Assembly (NCBI GenBank): GCA_947626195.1
Contig: CANQRF010000003.1
Location: 1 to 64,000 of the forward strand
DNA length: 64,000 nt
From: an uncultured Eggerthellaceae bacterium
GTDB taxonomy: Bacteria > Actinomycetota > Coriobacteriia > Coriobacteriales > Eggerthellaceae
Direction of reading: 5' to 3'
Below are positions 55,794 through 64,000 of this stretch, piece by piece. Below the pieces are notes generated by a model that saw nothing but the letters and a program-made list of their open reading frames with translations, had not been told where the DNA came from and did not search any database. The position numbers and the translations under genes are program-made. Position 1 is the stretch's first letter, and each line of letters begins with the position of its first letter.

Positions 55794-57155
55794 TTAGCTC
55801 GAAGGCCGGTCGCCATCTGCCCGCTTTCGCCGCACGCGAAAATCCTCCATCGGCTCCACGAGCACGCCGCGCTTGTTCGCGCTCACCGCGATGTTGCTTT
55901 GGATGTTTTTGACGTAGCCGCCTTGAGGCATGCCTTTGTCGTCGAATGCGCCGAGAACGGCGTCTATTGAAGCGGTTTCAACGCGCGCATCAGGGCCGAT
56001 CATCGATTGGAGCGCGCGAAAAACCACGCGCTTCTGCAACGGCTGCGGCGCCTTTCCGAACGCGGGAAGCAGGCGAAAGCCCTTCTGCGTCACACCGGAC
56101 ATGCCGAAATCGCCGAGGCTTTCGGAGGCGGCACGATCGTTTTCCCCTCGGAGATTTTCGTCTTTGCGCTCGATGCCATTCTGCGTTTGACGTTCTTCGT
56201 GCTCACTTTGTCCCTGAAGGGCATCCTCCCCTTGCGTCCGATGGGCAGATTCTTCCGAACCGCTCGGCTCCCCCACCGCAACGAGCGTTTCATGCGCAAG
56301 GCGCGCCGCTTCTGCGGTCAAATAGTCGTCTTCGTCGGCAATGAGGTTCATCGTCCGCGCAAGCGTTTCGGCAAAACGGGGGTTCCACTCTTTCGCCACG
56401 GGAACCATGCGATGGCGCACATACGCGCGGAATCGATCCGTATGGGCGTTCGTGGCATCCTCGCGCCAAAGTGCTCCGCCCTCATCGCGCACGACCCGCG
56501 CACTTTCGCTCCGAGCCGCATCGTGCTCACGCGCCTTCTCCCCCTTTTCTTCGGCACGCCGCGCCCGCTCGCGGATATAATCGCGAAGCTCCTCTCTCCC
56601 AATGTCGAGCAAGGGCCGCGCGATGGCGTTGTTTCGATAGCGCATTGCGCGAAAGCCGCCCGGTCCGGTGCCGACGATTGAACGCATATAGAAGTTCTCG
56701 ATGCGATCATCCACCGTATGAGCCGTGAAGATGCGTCCGTCGCGAACGGGGCATCCCGCACGAAGGCAAAGCTGCTCCAGAGCCTCGTGGGCGGCAAGAT
56801 AGCGCTGCTGGCGCCCGACGGCTTCCACGTTCTTCCCGCTTTTATGGGCCTCATCGGCCACGTTTACGTCATAGGAGTAGAACGGCATGCCAAGAAGGTG
56901 GGCAAGGGCCGATACGAATTCCGCATCACCATCCGATTCCCCGCCGCGAAGGTGATGGTTCACATGAACGATGCCGCACAGCCCGAGCTTGCCCTTTCGA
57001 TGAAGGCTTTCGCACACATAGGCAAGAGCCGTGGAATCCGAACCGCCGGACACCATGAGCAGCACGGCGGTTTCCCCGTCCGCCAACCCGTGGAGCTCGA
57101 TGGTTTCGAGGGCCTTTCGCTCAATTCCGTCCAGCGCAGAAGGATCAATCGGCAT
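55794..57155 (-). CDS. tilS: tRNA(Ile)-lysidine synthase
   Basis: 453 residues. The PP-loop SGGSDS is at about residue 36 and GLCGIVHVNHHLRGGESDGD follows, as in TilS, which modifies C34 of tRNA(Ile2) to lysidine so that it reads AUA. The C-terminal part has a Ser/Glu/Gln-rich low-complexity stretch (around residues 280-330) longer than usual. The genes downstream are maf, hpt and ftsH. Confidence 0.93.
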   Translation of the reverse strand: MPIDPSALDGIERKALETIELHGLADGETAVLLMVSGGSDSTALAYVCESLHRKGKLGLCGIVHVNHHLRGGESDGDAEFVSALAHLLGMPFYSYDVNVADEAHKSGKNVEAVGRQQRYLAAHEALEQLCLRAGCPVRDGRIFTAHTVDDRIENFYMRSIVGTGPGGFRAMRYRNNAIARPLLDIGREELRDYIRERARRAEEKGEKAREHDAARSESARVVRDEGGALWREDATNAHTDRFRAYVRHRMVPVAKEWNPRFAETLARTMNLIADEDDYLTAEAARLAHETLVAVGEPSGSEESAHRTQGEDALQGQSEHEERQTQNGIERKDENLRGENDRAASESLGDFGMSGVTQKGFRLLPAFGKAPQPLQKRVVFRALQSMIGPDARVETASIDAVLGAFDDKGMPQGGYVKNIQSNIAVSANKRGVLVEPMEDFRVRRKRADGDRPSS

Positions 57156-57191
57156 CGCACAGCTCCTTTCCCAAGCTGGGGCGAGGCCCGC

Positions 57192-57650
57192 CTATCGGTC
57201 TTTCTTCGAGCAGAGGAGCAGGATGCCACCGATGAGGCTCAAAAAGATAAGGTCGCAGACGCCGAAAGCCACCGTGTTCGCCCGTTTGCCCTTATAGATG
57301 CCCCACGAGATCACGGACATGGGAATCGTCCAGGCAAGCGGGATGATGGCTGGCGCCGAGGCGGCCAAGGATATGATGTTGAAGATGAACGCGACGAGGC
57401 GAAGCGTTCTGTCGGTGCTCGTCATCTCAAAGGTGGGCGTCCCTGCGGCGGAGGCGTTGTATCCAGCGCCATGCTGCTGTCCTTGCGAGTAGGTCGGCTG
57501 CTGCCCATACGGCTGGTTCGCCCCCTGACCCGTGGGCTGGTAGTATCCCTGATATGCCGTCTGGTTCCCGTATGCGGGATCGGTGTACGATTCGGGATAC
57601 GATTGCGCGGAAGTATACGCTTGATTCGGCTGAGAGGGCTGTTCTGACAC
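57192..57650 (-). CDS. Small membrane protein with Gln/Tyr/Pro-rich N terminus
   Basis: 152 residues. The first 75 are a disordered Gln/Tyr/Pro/Ser/Gly-rich tail (for example YGNQTAYQGYYQPTGQGANQ), and the rest has two or three membrane spans (LVAFIFNIISLAASAPAIIPLAWTI, GVCDLIFLSLIGGILLL). This layout is common in uncharacterised actinobacterial membrane proteins. It starts the tilS operon with a 36-base gap. Confidence 0.75.
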   Translation of the reverse strand: MSEQPSQPNQAYTSAQSYPESYTDPAYGNQTAYQGYYQPTGQGANQPYGQQPTYSQGQQHGAGYNASAAGTPTFEMTSTDRTLRLVAFIFNIISLAASAPAIIPLAWTIPMSVISWGIYKGKRANTVAFGVCDLIFLSLIGGILLLCSKKDR

Positions 57651-57951
57651 GACGTGCTCCTTTGCTATAAAAACAGTTTATCCGCTGCATCATTATACGC
57701 TTCACCGTGAGGGAACGAATGACTTGCTGGACGAGTGACGCCTCTTTGCCGCCGCGCTGGCGAAAATGACGTAGTAAACCAGCATGGATCCTCGCGATGT
57801 GCGCAGCGGGTTTGTTTTAACGAGATAGGTAGAATCAGACTATGGCTCAAAGAATATTGCTTCTGTCCGAAATGTGGTACTCGGTAAAATGCGGGAAGAC
57901 ATAGAATAGCTCGACAAGGTTAAATGATTTGTTCGGAGGGGAGGTCGTATA
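57651..57951. other. 301-bp divergent region before the ImmA-type gene
   Basis: On the minus strand a TATAAT (57697-57692) lies about 35 bases before the membrane-protein start, with no good -35. For the plus-strand ImmA-type gene the strong ribosome-binding site GGGAGG precedes the ATG; a TAGAAT at 57903-57908 may be its -10. GC content drops toward the right. Confidence 0.4.
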
Positions 57952-59100
57952 ATGGCACAATTGAACTCACAAGTGCTTAAGTGGGCCGTACGCCGGAGCG
58001 GTCTCAGCGAAGAGCAAATTCTCAAGGCTTTCCCGAAGTATCCATGCTGGCTCGATGGTTCTTGGACACCTACTGTTAAACAGCTTCGTAGCTTCGCAGG
58101 CAAAATGCATGTGAGCGTAAGTGAGCTCTTCGCAGATGATCTTCCCAACTATGCACTGCAAATCACCGATTTTCGTACCGTCGATGATACACCTGCGCAA
58201 GATCCGAGCCCAGAGCTATTTGATACCATCGATGCGATGCTCAGCAGGCAAGATTGGATGAAAGGCTATTTCCTCCACGAAGGATTTGCTCCGATCGACT
58301 TTGTCGGCTCTTATAGTAATGCGCCGCTGAGCGATGGGGTAAAGTCTCAAATCGTCAATGATCTACATGCATTGCTCAAACTTGAAGATGATTGGGCAGC
58401 TTCTTGCAAAAGCGTTGCGGAGGCTCTCAAGATGCTCAAAGACAGCATAGAGGCAGTAGGCATTTCCGTCGTAATTAATGGCGTTGTGAATGACAACACC
58501 CATCGTGTGCTTGACGTCTCCGAATTCCGTGGTTTTGCACTGTCCGATAGAATCGCGCCGATCATTTTCATCAACGGGCGGGACACGAAAACCGCACAGA
58601 TTTTCACGCTTATGCACGAGCTTTGCCATCTTGCCTTCTTCCAGACCGGCGTGAGCAATGCCCCAGACGATGAGGATACAGACATCGCCATGGAGCGTTT
58701 CTGCAACTCTGTCGCAGCAGACTTCCTTGTCCCGACAAACACCTTGGTGACTTACTGGGAGAACAGCGATCTCGATCCGTACGCCAAAGTTCAGGTCATC
58801 TCTCGTTACTGCAAGGTCAGCTTCATGGTTGTTGCCCGCAAAGCGAAGGACACCGGACTCATCACGGAAAGAACGTTTTATTTCCTGTATCGACGCTACA
58901 AAAGCGAAGCACTAACGGAGACTAAGTCCGGTAAAGGCGGCGGGAACTATTTTTATAACAAGCAATACAAGTTGGGCACCGTCTTTTCTAACGCTATTCG
59001 TACGGCTGTTCACTCCGATTATCTAAGCTACAGGGATGCCTACTATCTTACAGGAATGAACGCGCCGAGCTTCAAGCGGTATTTCGAGGAGGTTGCCTGA
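57952..59100 (+). CDS. ImmA/IrrE-type metallopeptidase with helix-turn-helix-like N terminus
   Basis: 382 residues. The N-terminal 70 residues resemble an Xre-type domain that has lost some helix-turn-helix consensus (VLKWAVRRSGLSEEQILKAF). The C-terminal half has the zinc-peptidase motif in TLMHELCHLAFF with a downstream glutamate in MERFCNSVAADFLVP. Such COG2856 proteins are often paired with a DUF4411 PIN-like toxin, as here, where the next gene starts one base after the stop. The base composition is clearly A/T-richer than the operon before it, which suggests transfer. Confidence 0.85.
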   Translation: MAQLNSQVLKWAVRRSGLSEEQILKAFPKYPCWLDGSWTPTVKQLRSFAGKMHVSVSELFADDLPNYALQITDFRTVDDTPAQDPSPELFDTIDAMLSRQDWMKGYFLHEGFAPIDFVGSYSNAPLSDGVKSQIVNDLHALLKLEDDWAASCKSVAEALKMLKDSIEAVGISVVINGVVNDNTHRVLDVSEFRGFALSDRIAPIIFINGRDTKTAQIFTLMHELCHLAFFQTGVSNAPDDEDTDIAMERFCNSVAADFLVPTNTLVTYWENSDLDPYAKVQVISRYCKVSFMVVARKAKDTGLITERTFYFLYRRYKSEALTETKSGKGGGNYFYNKQYKLGTVFSNAIRTAVHSDYLSYRDAYYLTGMNAPSFKRYFEEVA

Positions 59101-59101
59101 T

Positions 59102-59584
59102 ATGGAACACTACCTCCTCGACTCAAATATCTTCATTACAAGCGAAAACCACATACCGCAAGACATCTTCGAAAGCTTTTGGTATGAACTCGGCAAACTA
59201 CTCATATCAGGTACGGCGATTCTCCATCAAACTGTCCTCGATGAGCTGAAACGCTACAAAGACCCACTCGTAGAATGGGTGGAGGGTCTTGTAGGAGTTC
59301 AGGTGATGCCGACTACCGACGAAACGCTTGAGAGATATCTCGCGGTGTGCGATTGGGCTGATCACCAGAATTATAGCGCCCGCGCTCTTCGTGAGTTCAA
59401 GGCTGAATCGCATGCCGATGCTTGGCTATGTGCCGAAGCATTGGCCTCCGGCTTAACTTTAGTAACTTACGAGGTCGCATCGAACAGTCCGAATAAGGTC
59501 AAGATCCCGAACGTATGCGCGGGATTGGGCATCAGTTGCATAGGCGGTTTCGATTTCATGCGCATACAGGGCTTCCATTTCTAG
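59102..59584 (+). CDS. PIN-like DUF4411 protein, probable toxin
   Basis: 160 residues. It begins MEHYLLDSNIFITSEN, giving the first PIN acidic residue (LLDSN), and has further acidic positions in LDELKRY and ESHADAWLCAEALA, as expected for a metal-dependent RNase fold. The ATG at 59102 has AGGAGG ten bases upstream, inside the preceding gene, so the two are coupled. Together with the ImmA-type gene it fits a predicted toxin-antitoxin family; activity has not been seen from sequence alone. Confidence 0.8.
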   Translation: MEHYLLDSNIFITSENHIPQDIFESFWYELGKLLISGTAILHQTVLDELKRYKDPLVEWVEGLVGVQVMPTTDETLERYLAVCDWADHQNYSARALREFKAESHADAWLCAEALASGLTLVTYEVASNSPNKVKIPNVCAGLGISCIGGFDFMRIQGFHF

Positions 59585-59904
59585 ACACAACGATCTTTTT
59601 ATGGCCTTGGCACTCTGAAGTATGGACGTGATGCACGCTAAGCTATCCTTCTTGGCTCCAATAGATTATCGCCAGTGGAGGCTTTTCAGAATGAGCTCCA
59701 TGCTCGCACTATCGAATTCGAAAAGCCAAGCTATGATGCCTTGTTTCTACAACTTTTGTCGGCCACAAACGATCAACCCTCTCAACAGAACTCATGAAAA
59801 CTATAGTGGATTAAACAACTGCACGGTATTGCACATGCGAAAGCGCATGCTCCGCTCAGTTATCCGAAGCATGCGCCATATCTACAAGATATGTTTTTGA
59901 TGTT
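59585..59904. other. 320-bp region with a possible transposase remnant
   Basis: A plus-strand frame at 59622-59690 reads AKLSFLAPIDYRQW, which resembles the C-terminal end of IS3-type transposases (…LSPxEYR), but nothing else of such a gene is present. A hairpin follows near the flavoprotein stop. Otherwise the region is A/T-rich with no supported gene. Confidence 0.3.
59843..59876 (-). terminator. Possible terminator after flavoprotein 3
   Basis: GCGCATGCT (59843-59851) is complementary to AGCATGCGC (59868-59876), a 9-bp perfect stem. On the minus strand it is followed only by TTT, so termination may be weak. Confidence 0.45.
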
Positions 59905-61596
59905 TTATGAGTTGATCTTGGTTCCTTCAGCAACTGCTTTGCCTACTAGCTGCCCGAAAGTAAGACAACGACCATGGCTGATGCCAGGGCAAGTTACTGG
60001 ATAAGAGAACGCAAAGAAGTCGCCTTGAACATTTCCGACTGCGTATAGACCTTCAATTGGCTGATCATCGTCAGTACACACTTGAGAGTTTCGATCGACG
60101 TGAAGACCAAATGGAACGCAAAGCATATTCGTCGGAACAAGTCCCGCATAGAAAGGCGGCTCTTTGATGGAAGCGAGGAAGCGTTCCGGCGTGCTGAACT
60201 CTAAGTCAACGCCCGTATCGCAATAACCGTTATAACGCTCAACGGTTTTCACAAACGTATCGGCCGGAATTCCCAGCGATTCGGCAAGTTCTTCGAGTGT
60301 GTTGCCCATATGAAGCTCTCCGGAATCGAGTGCTGGCTGCATCAACGGCTCGGAGACCGCCATAACATCCTCCCATGAATCAGGATGCTGTCTCTTTACA
60401 TGCTCAAGATAGTTTGAATCGAAGATAGACCAACCGAGACCATCTGGTTGCACGATACGAGCGTTCGTGATGAAAGGTTCATAGGGAGTCTCGCATCCAT
60501 ATCGTTCACCATTTTTGTTCACGGCAAGCCATGACTGATCGAGCGCGGTTAACGGGAGCGTAAGCGAATAGGGATGGATCATCGGCGCGGCGGGAGCTTT
60601 CGAGAGACCGGCGCCAATCCATTTACCCATAAGGATTCCATCGCCATGGTTGCCACCCTCAGGGAAATAGAAACAAACATCCGAACCATTTGCGATGGGT
60701 GCCCAAACATCCAACATTTCCTGATTCCCTGAGATGTCGCCGGTCGCTAAAATGACGCCTTTCGAGGCATTATATTGAACATAGCTGCCATCCTCGGTCT
60801 TTGCAATAACGCCAGTAACGCCGGAAGCCGCATCGCCGACAAGTTGTTCGGCTTTCGTGTTATAAAGAATCGTGCCGCCCTTCTCTACGCCGATTTCACC
60901 AAGTGCGTTGAGAAGATACGTCTCAGGGTAATCTCCGTTTTCGTCTGCGTTGCCAAGATTTCCGGTCGAATTGAAAAAGATAGAGGTTCTGAATTCCCGC
61001 CAGGGCTCGGGATTGGTATCCCAGTCGCCCTTTGCTGTTTGGCCAACGGCTATAGCCGCATCGATCCCCTTGCTAGCAGCAAGCTCAACGACATGATCCA
61101 TCACTTCACCAGAACGATATGCCCACGTGCGAAGAAGGTCAAGATTGACGATTTGCTGAGCAAAGCGATACATAAGCTTCACTGCTTCATCGGGATCGGG
61201 AATGTTTATGCCTGCATCGCGTTGAATCTTTGCGTTGATGCATCCATTATAGGCGCCATGCGCGGTGATCTTATCCGATTGCTCAATAAGGAGCGTTTTT
61301 GCTCCAGCTTCCGATGCTGCTTCGAAGGCGTTAACACCAGCAATACCGGCCCCAACAACCACCACGTCATAATCTTCGGTCGCCGCAATATCGGTAATGG
61401 GCTCCGGCTTGATGTCCCATGTATGGCCGGTAAATTCAGTTGCTACTGCTTTTGTGCTACCTGCCGCCTCTGTTGCTGCCGTCGAATTCTCGTTCGACTG
61501 ATTACTTGCGGGAGCACACCCTACTGCACCAGTTGCAGTAACGAACAAACCGGAAGCGGCCGCTACCTTTAAGAAATTCCTCCTGCTTACATCCAT
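59905..61596 (-). CDS. Tat-exported FAD-dependent oxidoreductase (3)
   Basis: 563 residues from the ATG at 61596, after AAAGGGGAAG. The Tat motif is VSRRNFLKVAAASG and a lipobox-like AVGC follows. The FAD site is DVVVVGAGIAGVNAFEAASEAGAKT, and the C-terminal part GLYAVGNVQGDFFAFSYPV, then HGRCLTFGQLVGKAVAEG. The segment after GERYG has no arginine where fumarate reductases have the proton-donating one. It is more like flavoprotein 2 than 1 at the C terminus. An intact LuxR gene lies directly upstream on the same strand. Confidence 0.85.
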   Translation of the reverse strand: MDVSRRNFLKVAAASGLFVTATGAVGCAPASNQSNENSTAATEAAGSTKAVATEFTGHTWDIKPEPITDIAATEDYDVVVVGAGIAGVNAFEAASEAGAKTLLIEQSDKITAHGAYNGCINAKIQRDAGINIPDPDEAVKLMYRFAQQIVNLDLLRTWAYRSGEVMDHVVELAASKGIDAAIAVGQTAKGDWDTNPEPWREFRTSIFFNSTGNLGNADENGDYPETYLLNALGEIGVEKGGTILYNTKAEQLVGDAASGVTGVIAKTEDGSYVQYNASKGVILATGDISGNQEMLDVWAPIANGSDVCFYFPEGGNHGDGILMGKWIGAGLSKAPAAPMIHPYSLTLPLTALDQSWLAVNKNGERYGCETPYEPFITNARIVQPDGLGWSIFDSNYLEHVKRQHPDSWEDVMAVSEPLMQPALDSGELHMGNTLEELAESLGIPADTFVKTVERYNGYCDTGVDLEFSTPERFLASIKEPPFYAGLVPTNMLCVPFGLHVDRNSQVCTDDDQPIEGLYAVGNVQGDFFAFSYPVTCPGISHGRCLTFGQLVGKAVAEGTKINS

Positions 61597-61740
61597 GACT
61601 TCCCCTTTCGTGGGCAAATGTTTGAAACTGCTTACTGCAGCTTGATGCTTTACCCTAGAGAAATCCTCGAAAAAGCGAAATCCCCCTTAAGACAGTCTTT
61701 TTCAAGATCATAGTTGCTCAACCCCTTTGGGGGACACACA

Positions 61741-63219
61741 TCAGTTGTCATTAACCAAATCTTCCTTCTTCTCAACGATGGTGAGAAGCTCTTGTTTCGA
61801 ATGGATCTTCAGTTTGCCGTAGATACGGTTGATGTGAGTCTTTACCGTCTCCGCCGATATCGAGCATTCTTCTGCTATATAAGAACGGCTTCGACCTTTC
61901 ACAATCAAGCACATGATCTCTGTCTCACGCGGAGTAAGGCCGTATTGATGGGCTATTTCTTGACAAAGAGAAAGTATATCTTTGGCACGGTTTGTTGGAC
62001 TAAAGCTCAACGAACGACTCATATTGAGCAAAACTGCAGTTGCAATGACAAGCAAAATGTACGCCATTGCGGCTGCCATTATGGTGTATGCTGTTTGGCT
62101 TGTCAGGTCGAACAGCTGCCAATTTCCAAATGATGTTCCAAGAAGTTGACCTACTTGATTTGCCGAATAAACGGTCATGAACATTTTTGAGATTGTGCCG
62201 CTTTTTTGAGCATACGTAGACGCCAAAGCCCAGATAAGATAATCGAAAAAATAAAAACCAAGGCTGTGAACGGTAATCGTGACATTCACATTTATGTCAG
62301 GAAGAATAAATGTAAGAAACCCCGCAGCCACAATAATCGTTGAAAGGAAAAGTGGAAAAATCGATTTTTTGACTGTGAATCTATTGATGATCGTTAACAA
62401 CAAGAGACCTGAAATAAAAACCGCTAAGAGAAGATAAAGATATTTCTCAAATGACCAAGCCGAATCAACAAAAGTGACATAGTGAACCACGCCCAATGAA
62501 AACCCTATGACGAACGTTAATATTACGAGAGGAATAAGAAACTGTTTAATACTGAGTCCGTTTGCGGCACCGAGGTTTTCGGAAGATTGCACCGAGCTGC
62601 CCTGATCTTGATCGTCGCAGATTGTTTTCCATGCCCTTTGAATAAGCCCAACGATAGCCCAAGGCAAAAGCGCCAAGATAAGATAAAGAAGCCACTGATC
62701 TACTGCCGTTAGGATAAAGCATGCTATTGGGTTTCCGATAGCAGATACGGCAAGGCAAAATAGAGTGTCTTTTGTAGAATTTCTGCTAAGGAGAAAACCG
62801 AGATACATCGTGACAAAACCAAGCCCAATTCCCGTACAAGCGGTTCCGGTAAAACAAAGAACTTCCCAAAAATAGACAACGGGAATCGAGCTAATCAAAA
62901 TAATGCAAATCCCAACAAACATAACCAGCGGCCCACAGAGGATGAACCGCGACTCGAAAGAAATCGAGTCCTTTCGCCATAAACGTATAGTGATGCAAAG
63001 CACTGTAATGACGTTAAACGATAGAGAAACCGTCCACAGCCAATCGGCAAATGCAAAATCTCGCGTAGGCGTCATGATCATGGGATCAAGCTCGCCGCTA
63101 TAAAGTAAAACATGTATATAAGTCCAATACAAAACGAGAGAAGCTATGAGGAATCTCAGTTTAAAAAAAGACGCATAGAGCTGCCTGAAATGGTTTTGAG
63201 CCTGACTCATGTATTGCAT
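61741..63219 (-). CDS. Membrane-anchored LuxR-family transcriptional regulator
   Basis: 492 residues. About 12 hydrophobic segments (for example FVTMYLGFLLSRNSTKDTLF and ILTFVIGFSLGVVHYVTFV) fill the first 410 residues. The C terminus has a LuxR helix-turn-helix (YGLTPRETEIMCLIVKGRSR, ETVKTHINRIYGKLKIHS). The membrane part resembles a transporter and may sense a substrate or the redox state. Such regulators are common next to exported flavoproteins in Eggerthellaceae. GGAGGGG lies just before the ATG at 63219. A/T-rich. Confidence 0.88.
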   Translation of the reverse strand: MQYMSQAQNHFRQLYASFFKLRFLIASLVLYWTYIHVLLYSGELDPMIMTPTRDFAFADWLWTVSLSFNVITVLCITIRLWRKDSISFESRFILCGPLVMFVGICIILISSIPVVYFWEVLCFTGTACTGIGLGFVTMYLGFLLSRNSTKDTLFCLAVSAIGNPIACFILTAVDQWLLYLILALLPWAIVGLIQRAWKTICDDQDQGSSVQSSENLGAANGLSIKQFLIPLVILTFVIGFSLGVVHYVTFVDSAWSFEKYLYLLLAVFISGLLLLTIINRFTVKKSIFPLFLSTIIVAAGFLTFILPDINVNVTITVHSLGFYFFDYLIWALASTYAQKSGTISKMFMTVYSANQVGQLLGTSFGNWQLFDLTSQTAYTIMAAAMAYILLVIATAVLLNMSRSLSFSPTNRAKDILSLCQEIAHQYGLTPRETEIMCLIVKGRSRSYIAEECSISAETVKTHINRIYGKLKIHSKQELLTIVEKKEDLVNDN

Positions 63220-63627
63220 TTCCCCTCCGACGATTACCCCTTACGACAATGTTTTGCGAGCAAGCGTCAACATGCAGAAGGCGCATCTTTCAATACGCAC
63301 TATTGTATAGTAGCCAAAGGCTTCGATTGAACAATCCCCCACAAGGTTCGCAATCGTAAAACCAAGCATCAACCTTTATGGGGGACTCATGCCATGCGTG
63401 ACAGAACAGCTCGTCATTAAGCAGATGTATTATGAATAAGTCCCCCTGTTATCGCGATTCACTGCATTGAGCTCAATCAAAGCCCTTTTTGCAGCAAAAG
63501 TGTCCGCCGCGTGACATTGTGGCTTTTATGAAGGGCAAAAATTGCGCTGTGCTACCATAGAGCACGATTCATTCAACAAGCCGGTCAGTTGACCATATTG
63601 ACCGGCAACTGAAGATAGGAGCAGGCC
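63220..63627. other. 408-bp divergent region with GGGGGA motifs and a nested palindrome
   Basis: This region holds the LuxR promoter (possible -10 TACAAT near 63303) and that of the last gene. GGGGGA occurs at 63380-63385, and its complement TCCCCC at 63335-63340 and 63441-63446. A palindrome lies at 63580-63606. No gene is supported here. Confidence 0.45.
63580..63611 (+). promoter_or_regulatory. Nested inverted repeats before the last gene
   Basis: GCCGGTCA (63580-63587) is complementary to TGACCGGC (63599-63606). Inside, GGTCA-GT-TGACC (63583-63594) is a perfect short palindrome, and CAGTTG (63586-63591) with CAACTG (63606-63611) gives a competing hairpin just before the ribosome-binding site AGGAGC. 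Confidence 0.5.
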
Positions 63628-64000
63628 ATGAATCAGTATTCGAACACGTTACGGGGTCTCAGCATCGCCGTGATCGTTTTGAGCATCCTGAGCCTTTGCG
63701 GCGTTCTTTTTGGATTTATCGCCCTCGCGCTCGGGCACCAAGTGATCGGTGCTGCGATAATCCAGCAGATTCAGAGCGATCCCGAGCTGTCGTATAACCT
63801 CAGCATGTCCGGCGTGACACCGAGCCAAGTCATCGACATGGTTTCGCTCATATTCTCCGTGGGGTGGATCGCCTTGGTCTGCGAACTTATCACGTCCGTC
63901 GTCACCCTGATCGCTGGTATCTTCGGCATGACGGGAGCGCGCGATTCCAGCCGCTATGGCCGCATTTTCGGGTGGTCCCTCGCTGGCTCCATCGTCTCGT
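63628..64000 (+). CDS. Membrane protein of unknown function, cut by the window edge
   Basis: The ATG at 63628 follows ATAGGAGC and opens a frame of 124 codons to the edge. It has an N-terminal span (LSIAVIVLSILSLCGVLFGFIALAL), an extracytoplasmic segment of about 35 residues, a second span (MVSLIFSVGWIALVCELITSVVTLIAGIFGM), and a third beginning at the edge. The base composition returns to that of the housekeeping genes. No family is recognised. Confidence 0.8.
   Translation, partial: MNQYSNTLRGLSIAVIVLSILSLCGVLFGFIALALGHQVIGAAIIQQIQSDPELSYNLSMSGVTPSQVIDMVSLIFSVGWIALVCELITSVVTLIAGIFGMTGARDSSRYGRIFGWSLAGSIVS

Overview
The window looks like a chromosomal segment of a GC-rich anaerobic actinobacterium, most likely a member of the Coriobacteriia (family Eggerthellaceae). 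This is an inference from gene content: Tat-exported lipoprotein-like FAD oxidoreductases next to membrane-anchored LuxR regulators, a type III pantothenate kinase, a FolD-independent style cyclodeaminase (FchA family), and a TsaB-RimI-TsaD fusion. No rRNA, tRNA or CRISPR array was recognised, so the species is not assigned.

Layout. 1-1940: an exported oligopeptide-type solute-binding protein. 2017-25600, all on the minus strand: a combined str-S10-spc ribosomal protein supercluster. It starts at a near-consensus promoter before rpsL (25569-25597), runs rpsL-rpsG-fusA-rpsJ-rplC-rplD-rplW, is interrupted by about 9 kb of five non-ribosomal genes (MFS exporter, ABC ATPase, giant FtsX-type permease, trigger-factor-like protein, secreted NlpC/P60 hydrolase), restarts at a probable promoter before rplB, and continues rplB-rpsS-rplV-rpsC-rplP-rpmC-rpsQ-rplN-rplX-rplE-rpsN-rpsH-rplF-rplR-rpsE-rpmD-rplO-secY-adk to a terminator at about 1995-2026. 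tuf is absent from its usual place after fusA, and map/infA do not follow adk.

25666-39830: housekeeping genes (M20 peptidase, CBS-type pyrophosphatase, PcrA helicase, amino-acid permease), then MetQ and LarE on the plus strand, then a minus-strand operon coaX-fchA-tsaE-tsaB/rimI/tsaD, and a divergent orphan response regulator. 39926-41685 is a small accessory cassette: an AAA ATPase with repeat-rich promoter, enclosed by two near-identical terminators.

41742-49830 and 59905-63219 carry an accessory redox system: a MATE exporter and LysR regulator, and three exported FAD oxidoreductases, two of them next to genes for membrane LuxR regulators (one interrupted by a single in-frame amber codon). 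A recurrent GGGGGA motif is seen around the LuxR-linked genes. 49969-50088 holds six tandem 20-bp units with a palindromic core, lying between two convergent genes; this is the most unusual piece of DNA in the window. 50107-57650 is a housekeeping operon (small membrane protein, tilS, maf, hpt, ftsH, folP, birA). 57952-59584 is a lower-GC ImmA/IrrE plus PIN-like (DUF4411) toxin-antitoxin-like pair, probably acquired. The window ends inside a small membrane protein gene.
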